Source of the DNA: JBHIDJ01 sp046760105
GTDB taxonomy: Bacteria > Pseudomonadota > Gammaproteobacteria > Acidiferrobacterales > SPGG2
NCBI GenBank assembly: GCA_046760105.1
Contig: JBHIDJ010000114.1
Span: 1-9,623 of the forward strand
Reading direction: 5' to 3'
DNA length: 9,623 nt
Under the pieces are notes generated by a model. It searched no databases, was not told the origin of the DNA, and worked only from the letters and a program-made list of their open reading frames with translations. Positions 5,297 to 9,623 of this stretch are shown here, in pieces. Numbering within the stretch: the first letter of the stretch is position 1; each line of letters starts with the position of its first letter. Made by a program: the position numbers and the translations under genes.

Positions 5297-6691
5297 GCGA
5301 AACTCATCCAGCCCTTCCTGGCCCAGTTCACGGCTCCCACCTGACATGCGCATACCGCCAAAGGGTCCGGCGTAGTTGTCGGTCAACGGATCATTGATCC
5401 AGATCGTACCTGCCTGCACTTCCTCAAAGAACTGCTTGATGCGCACCGGATCGCGGCTAAGCAGGCACGCACCCAAGCCGTAAGGCGAATCATTCACCAG
5501 TGCGATTGCCTCATCGAACGACTTGTACTCCATCAGCGGGATAGCGGGACCAAAGGTCTCTTCGCGCATGATAAGCATCGAGTGGTCGACACCGGTCAGC
5601 ACCGTCGGTTCGTAGAAGTAACCACGCGTGAACGCCGGGGGGCGCCTTCCACCGGTGAGTAGGCGAGCGCCGCCCTGGTGCGCTTGGTCCACGTGCGACT
5701 CAAACTTCGCGCGATATTTATCGCCGATCATTGGCCCGATGTCGGTCGTTCGCTCCAGACCCGACCCGATCCTGAGTCCTCGTACGTGTTCGACCAGGGC
5801 CTCGGTAAACTCGTCTGCCCGCTGGTTCGGCAAGTACACACGCTCCGTTGCCGTGCACACTTGACCGCAGTTCAGTAGCGCCGCATAGGCCACTGCGCTG
5901 GCGCAAATTTCAGGGTCGGCATCTTCGGCAATGACCAGGGCATCCTTGCCCCCGAGCTCAAGATGCAGCTTCTTCATTTCGGGGGCGGCAACGGATGCAA
6001 TCTGCTGTCCCGTCGCCAGGCTGCCGGTGAAGGCGATCATGGCGACATCAGGATGCGTGACCAGGGCTGTCCCCACCTCGGGTCCATATCCCGTCACTAC
6101 ATTGACGACCCCGGATGGCAAATGGTCGAAGACGTGCTCAGCTAAATACAGCGTGGTGAGCGGTGTCATTTCAGACGGTTTGATCACACAGGTGTTACCC
6201 GCCGCTAAGGCAGGAGCCAATTTCCATGCGAGCAGCAACAACGGATAGTTCCAGGGCGTTATGCAGGCCACCACACCGTAGGGCTCTTTACGCACGAAGT
6301 TGAACTGCGACGGCGCCCCTGGTGGCACGACTGCACCGCACTCATGACGACCGAGTTCGGCGTAGTAATCAAAGGTATTGCGTGTCCAAAGGACCTCTTC
6401 TTCGTTCTCAGACCAGGGCTTGCCTTCTTCGCGCGTGAGCAGTTCGATCAGGCGCTCTTCATGTGCGCGAATCTTTCGTGCCACTTCATGCAGCATCTCT
6501 GCCCTATCATTGGCCACCGTTTTGCGCCAACCGGAAAACGCGTCTTTGGCAGCTGCCACCGCGGCGTCGATATCCATCTGCGTCCCGCGCGGGACGCGAT
6601 CCAGGAGTTCTTCCGTGGCGGGATTGACAACAGCTAGCGCCGCGGTTGCCTGCCCCTCGGTGAACTTACCGTTGATATACATGGGTTGCAT
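5234..6691 (-). CDS. NAD(P)-dependent aldehyde dehydrogenase (betaine-/amino-aldehyde dehydrogenase-like)
   Basis: It oxidises an aldehyde to the carboxylic acid with NAD(P)+ in the cytoplasm. From the ATG at 6691 the protein has 485 residues, the usual length. An ideal ribosome binding site (AAGGAGAG, 6698-6705) fixes this start over an in-frame upstream codon at 6730. Landmarks: ITPWNYP with the oxyanion Asn (N148); the cofactor segment AGNTCVIKPSE (about 165-175); FTGSLATG for the nucleotide loop; the general-base Glu in LELGGKD (E245); the catalytic Cys in NCGQVCTATE (C279); and EETFGP (near 377-382). All catalytic residues are present, so the gene looks intact. General similarity is to betaine-, aminobutyraldehyde- and related dehydrogenases, but the substrate is not determined. 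It is divergent from the TMADH-like gene. Its last 20 codons are duplicated at 4543-4605. Confidence 0.93.
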   Translation of the reverse strand: MQPMYINGKFTEGQATAALAVVNPATEELLDRVPRGTQMDIDAAVAAAKDAFSGWRKTVANDRAEMLHEVARKIRAHEERLIELLTREEGKPWSENEEEVLWTRNTFDYYAELGRHECGAVVPPGAPSQFNFVRKEPYGVVACITPWNYPLLLLAWKLAPALAAGNTCVIKPSEMTPLTTLYLAEHVFDHLPSGVVNVVTGYGPEVGTALVTHPDVAMIAFTGSLATGQQIASVAAPEMKKLHLELGGKDALVIAEDADPEICASAVAYAALLNCGQVCTATERVYLPNQRADEFTEALVEHVRGLRIGSGLERTTDIGPMIGDKYRAKFESHVDQAHQGGARLLTGGRRPPAFTRGYFYEPTVLTGVDHSMLIMREETFGPAIPLMEYKSFDEAIALVNDSPYGLGACLLSRDPVRIKQFFEEVQAGTIWINDPLTDNYAGPFGGMRMSGGSRELGQEGLDEFRASKHVHWDFSTEVKDYWYPY

Positions 6692-6711
6692 CGCGGACTC
6701 TCCTTGACGGG

Positions 6712-6924
6712 GTGGCGGCCAAAGTAGCACCTGCCCTCTATATCATAACCCACGTCCGCTGCGGTTTTGCCCCTGGATGCACCGAGCTGGCAGTGACGCT
6801 AGCGGCGAATAATCCTATCATCAGCCGTATTCAAAGCCGGGTTGATCAAAAGTTCGGTTTCAAAGAAGGTGACCCGGTTTTGATCTGCTGGAATGCGGAA
6901 GATTGTAATTTGTTGAGCGACTGA
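6712..6924 (+). pseudogene. Relic of the C-terminal TOBE domain of an ABC-transporter ATPase (polyamine/betaine type)
   Basis: The frame is open from before 6712 (where it overlaps the divergent ALDH start) to a TGA at 6922-6924. The second half resembles the end of PotA-like import ATPases: ELAVTLAANNP, then EGDPVLICWNAEDCNLLSD, matching the usual pattern of a Gly-Asp turn, a hydrophobic strand, Trp, and (P/A)ED followed by a hydrophobic end. The Walker A, ABC signature and Walker B parts are absent, so no working ATPase is encoded. The first ten residues have no resemblance to the family, and the GTG at 6712 has no role I can support. Codons such as AAT and TTG are AT-richer than in the neighbouring intact genes. 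The simplest reading is that a transporter operon once lay here and was deleted up to the last 50-60 codons. Family assignment is by motif resemblance only. Confidence 0.5.
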
Positions 6925-7068
6925 GAGCGGCCCGCTCACCGTACACCACACTCAGGTGGCGGGGAAAAGCTCAACGGCGTTCCTGTCTAGTGATCAACCT
7001 GTCGTTTCTTGAGCACTTGCGAAGACAGTATCCCGCTGGCACTCCAACCAGACCAGAGAGACACCATC

Positions 7069-9141
7069 ATGCCCCGAGACCCGCATTACGACGTGCTTTT
7101 CGAGCCGGTGCAGATCGGCCCGGTCACCGCCAAGAATCGGTTCTATCAGGTGCCCCATTGCTGTGGCATGGGATTCAACTGGCCGCAAACACACGCGAAG
7201 ATGCGGGAGACGAAAGCCGAAGGCGGCTGGGCGGTGGTGTGCACGGAGGAGTGCATGATCCACCCGTCGTCGGACTACTCGCCCGAGCCCCAAGCGCGGC
7301 TGTGGGATGATTACGACCTCAAGTGCCTGGCGCTGATGGTCGAAGCGGTGCATCGGCACGACGCCTTGGCCGGTGTGGAGCTCGCCCATAACGGCGTCGG
7401 CAGCCAGAACCACTTCACCCGGCTAAAGCCCATCGGGCCCTCGGATCAGGCGAGCGTCATCGGGGTTCCGATGCAGACGCGCGGCATGGACAAGCGCGAC
7501 ATCCGCGAGTTCCGGCGCTGGCACCGCAACGCTGCACTACGCGCGAAACAGGCCGACGCGGATATCGTCTACGTCTACGCGGGTCACGACATGGCCCTGT
7601 TGATGCACTTCCTGTCGCGCCAGCGCAATCGGCGGATCGACGAGTACGGCGGCAGCCTGGAAAACCGGGTTCGACTGTTTCGCGAGGTGATCGAAGAGAC
7701 CAAGGACGCGGTCGGCGATCGCTGCGGCGTCGCCGTGCGTTTGGCGGTCGATGAATTGAAGGGACCGGACGGCATCACCTGCGAGAAGGAAGGCCGCGAG
7801 GTCGTCGAAATGCTCGCCGAGCTACCCGACCTGTGGGACGTCAACGTCAGTAACTGGCCAAACGACTCCCTCACCTCGCGCTTCGGCGAGGAGGGTTTGC
7901 AGGAACCCTACATCGCCTTCGTCAAGAAGGTGACCACGAAACCCGTGGTTGGCGTCGGCTGGTTCACCTCGCCGGACACCATGGTCAGCCAGGTCAAGCG
8001 CGGCGTGCTGGACATGATCGGTGCGGCGCGGCCATCGATCGCCGATCCCTTCCTGCCGAAGAAGATCGAAGAGGGGCGCATCGACGAGATCCGCGAATGC
8101 ATCGGCTGCAACATCTGCATCGCCGGACAGTTTACCTCCACCCCCATGCGTTGCACCCAGAACCCGAGCGTGGGCGAGGAATGGCGCCGCGGCTGGCACC
8201 CGGAACGCATTGCGCCGAAGGGCTCGGACGACACGGTGCTCGTCGTCGGCGCCGGGCCGGCGGGGCTCGAAGCGGCGCGGGCACTGGGTCAGCGCGGTTA
8301 CGCGGTCACCCTCGCCGAGGCGAGGACCGAACTCGGCGGTCGCGTGACGCAGGAGAGCCGCCTGCCTGGCCTCAGCGCTTGGGCACGGGTGCGCGATTGG
8401 CGCGTCGGGCGCATTCGGGAGATGGCCAATGTCGAGGTTTACCTCGACAGCGAGCTCCTCTCGGAGAACATTCTGGAATTCGGTTTCAATCACGTGATTC
8501 TCGCGACCGGCGCGCACTGGCGTGCTGACGGGGTCGGCGTCACCAACTGGCAGCCGGTTCCGGGCTCGGATCAGGCCCATGTGCTCACGCCGGAGGACGT
8601 CTTCGCCGGCGCCGACATCGCCGGCCCGGTGGTCGTGTTCGACGATGATAATTACTACCTGGGCGGGGTGGTCGCCGAGAAGCTGCAGCGCGACGGCTAT
8701 GCGGTCGCCTTGGTGACGACGGCGCCGGAGGTGTCGTCTTGGACGCATAACACGCTCGAGCAGCATCGCATTCAGGCGCGGGTGCTGGAGCTAGGCATCG
8801 AGGTCGTTACGGCGCACAATGTCGCAAACATCGGCGCCGCCGAGATCGAGCTCGCTTGCGTCTACACAGAGCGCCGGCGAACCGAGCCGGCGGCTTCGCT
8901 GGTGATGGTGACGTCACGCCGGCCGAACAACGGACTTTACCTGACGCTGACACAGGACCCGGCGAAGCTCGCCGCAGCAGGCATTGCATCGGTCTCTGCG
9001 ATCGGCGACTGCAGCAATCCATCAACCATCGCAACGGCGGTTTATGACGGCCACCGCGTGGCGCGCGAGCTCGATGCACCGCCGGCCGATCCGGATATGC
9101 CTTTCCGTCGCGAGCACATCGCGCTGGCGCCATCGGTTTAG
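7069..9141 (+). CDS. Trimethylamine/dimethylamine dehydrogenase-family iron-sulfur flavoprotein, divergent substrate site
   Basis: 690 residues from the ATG at 7069 (AGAGAG lies about 10 bases upstream; a 20-codon upstream extension from 7009 is not family-like). Family members demethylate or deaminate small amines to the aldehyde and pass electrons to electron-transfer flavoprotein. Domain order: an OYE-type FMN barrel (about 1-340), a [4Fe-4S] loop, then two Rossmann-like domains. Compared with Methylophilus TMADH from memory: Cys31 matches Cys30, which carries 6-S-cysteinyl FMN; Y170, H173 and D266 match Tyr169/His172/Asp267; R224 matches Arg222; W263 matches Trp264; C344, C347, C350 and C362 bind the cluster. 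GAGPAG (394-399) is the nucleotide loop; IGDC near 645 closes the fold. Odd points: Glu61 replaces Tyr60 (Gln in DMADH), the Trp355 position is Gln354/Phe355, and the protein is about 40 residues shorter. The substrate is therefore probably another amine, for example an N-methyl amino acid, or histamine-like. Gene intact and GC-rich. Confidence 0.93.
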   Translation: MPRDPHYDVLFEPVQIGPVTAKNRFYQVPHCCGMGFNWPQTHAKMRETKAEGGWAVVCTEECMIHPSSDYSPEPQARLWDDYDLKCLALMVEAVHRHDALAGVELAHNGVGSQNHFTRLKPIGPSDQASVIGVPMQTRGMDKRDIREFRRWHRNAALRAKQADADIVYVYAGHDMALLMHFLSRQRNRRIDEYGGSLENRVRLFREVIEETKDAVGDRCGVAVRLAVDELKGPDGITCEKEGREVVEMLAELPDLWDVNVSNWPNDSLTSRFGEEGLQEPYIAFVKKVTTKPVVGVGWFTSPDTMVSQVKRGVLDMIGAARPSIADPFLPKKIEEGRIDEIRECIGCNICIAGQFTSTPMRCTQNPSVGEEWRRGWHPERIAPKGSDDTVLVVGAGPAGLEAARALGQRGYAVTLAEARTELGGRVTQESRLPGLSAWARVRDWRVGRIREMANVEVYLDSELLSENILEFGFNHVILATGAHWRADGVGVTNWQPVPGSDQAHVLTPEDVFAGADIAGPVVVFDDDNYYLGGVVAEKLQRDGYAVALVTTAPEVSSWTHNTLEQHRIQARVLELGIEVVTAHNVANIGAAEIELACVYTERRRTEPAASLVMVTSRRPNNGLYLTLTQDPAKLAAAGIASVSAIGDCSNPSTIATAVYDGHRVARELDAPPADPDMPFRREHIALAPSV

Positions 9142-9295
9142 GGGTGGGTTCCATGACCATTGGTCGCCACGAGCTAAATCGTGACACCACCCGAGGATCA
9201 ACCGGGTCAAAGCATCACGATGGCCCGGCACGTGGGCGCATAATTGGCGGGATCGTCTGCCTGACTTTGATGGATAGCTTACCAGGGGGTACAAC

Positions 9296-9623
9296 ATGAC
9301 CAAGAACACCGTTATCCGTTTGAACAAAGATGGCCCTGAGGATACGGGCCTCACGTTCTGGGGGCATTGTGACTCCGAAAACGTCATCGACGGCGATCCG
9401 GTCGAAATAGGTTACAACTACTTTAGTAACTACACCGGGCAACTCACCGCTGGTGTTTGGGAATGCACGCCGTACACGTCACAGATCGACAGTTATCCGG
9501 TCGATGAATTTTGCTACATCTTGAGTGGCAAGGTGGTTATTACCGACGCCCATGGTCACGCCGAGACATTCAAAGCGGGCGAATGCTTCGTCATACCAAA
9601 AGGCCTGAAGTGCACCTGGCACA
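9296..9623 (+). CDS. Cupin_3 (DUF861, ureidoglycine-aminohydrolase-like) protein, 3' end outside the window
   Basis: An ATG at 9296, preceded by AGGGGG at good spacing (9284-9289), opens a frame of 109 codons that runs off the right edge. The central part, AGVWECTP (52-59) then DEFCYILSGKVVITDAHG (70-87) and FKAGECFVIPKG (92-103), is typical of the cupin_3/DUF861 family. In that family a Trp-Glu pair, the DEFCYIL(E/S)G strand and a Pro-x-Gly turn build the small barrel. These single-domain cupins often sit next to amine- and amino-acid-degrading enzymes, but their activity is rarely known. The gene follows the TMADH-like gene on the same strand after 154 bases, so co-transcription is possible. 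The intergenic stretch shows no clear terminator. It is unrelated at motif level to the broken cupin at 4674-5017. Confidence 0.82.
   Translation, partial: MTKNTVIRLNKDGPEDTGLTFWGHCDSENVIDGDPVEIGYNYFSNYTGQLTAGVWECTPYTSQIDSYPVDEFCYILSGKVVITDAHGHAETFKAGECFVIPKGLKCTWH

Noticed and set aside
6925..6937. GAGCGG-C-CCGCTC hairpin right after the TOBE relic stop, as a terminator
   Set aside because: Perfect 6-base arms, but the loop is a single base and no T-run follows, so it is not a convincing intrinsic terminator.
6990..7001. 12-base match GTGATCAACCTG shared with positions 41-52
   Set aside because: A 12-base identity is expected by chance in a window of this size, and the flanks do not match.
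7822..8766. Minus-strand open frame of 314 codons inside the TMADH-like gene
   Set aside because: Arg/His/Asp-rich antisense shadow with no motif; the plus strand encodes the iron-sulfur loop here.
9142..9295. Weak stems (for example CACGA / TCGTG) between the TMADH-like gene and the cupin_3 gene
   Set aside because: Short stems without a T-run and no convincing -35/-10 pair; nothing firm can be called here.

Overview
The window looks like accessory chromosome from a Pseudomonadota-type bacterium. The clues are clear Shine-Dalgarno sites and family-level resemblances of the enzymes; no ribosomal or other phylogenetic marker is present, so taxonomy is an inference. No tRNA, rRNA, CRISPR array, transposase or integrase was seen. 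The recurrent theme is metabolism of methylated or other small amines.

Layout, left to right: (1) a fragment of a beta-keto acid cleavage enzyme (BKACE/DUF849), cut by the left edge, + strand; (2) a complete class III PLP aminotransferase, - strand; (3) a small membrane-anchored protein of unknown function, + strand, with a probable frameshift at its C-terminus; (4) a promoter/operator-like stretch, then a SAM-dependent methyltransferase resembling phosphoethanolamine N-methyltransferases, + strand; (5) a secreted alpha/beta hydrolase whose nucleophile position is glycine, - strand; (6) a scrambled, AT-richer patch (about 4.5-5.3 kb) holding a relic of an aldehyde dehydrogenase C-terminus, a frameshifted cupin gene, and a 73-bp direct repeat; (7) an intact NAD(P)-dependent aldehyde dehydrogenase, - strand; (8) a relic of the C-terminal TOBE domain of an ABC-transporter ATPase, + strand; (9) a complete iron-sulfur flavoprotein of the trimethylamine/dimethylamine dehydrogenase family, + strand; (10) the start of a cupin_3 (DUF861) protein running off the right edge.

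How the genes may work together (inference): the TMADH-like enzyme would oxidatively remove an N-alkyl group or deaminate a small amine. The aldehyde dehydrogenase and aminotransferase could process an aldehyde or amine product, the transporter relic would once have imported a cationic substrate, and BKACE would cleave a beta-keto acid with acetyl-CoA. The TMADH-like enzyme keeps the cysteinyl-flavin, catalytic and [4Fe-4S] residues. However, it has glutamate where TMADH has Tyr60 and DMADH has Gln60, and it lacks the Trp355 equivalent, so its substrate is probably neither tri- nor dimethylamine.

Several pieces are broken or doubtful: BKACE fragment, ALDH relic, cupin frameshift, TOBE relic, Ser-less hydrolase, and the frameshifted tail of the membrane protein. 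The segment therefore reads as a catabolic island undergoing rearrangement and decay around a few intact enzymes.
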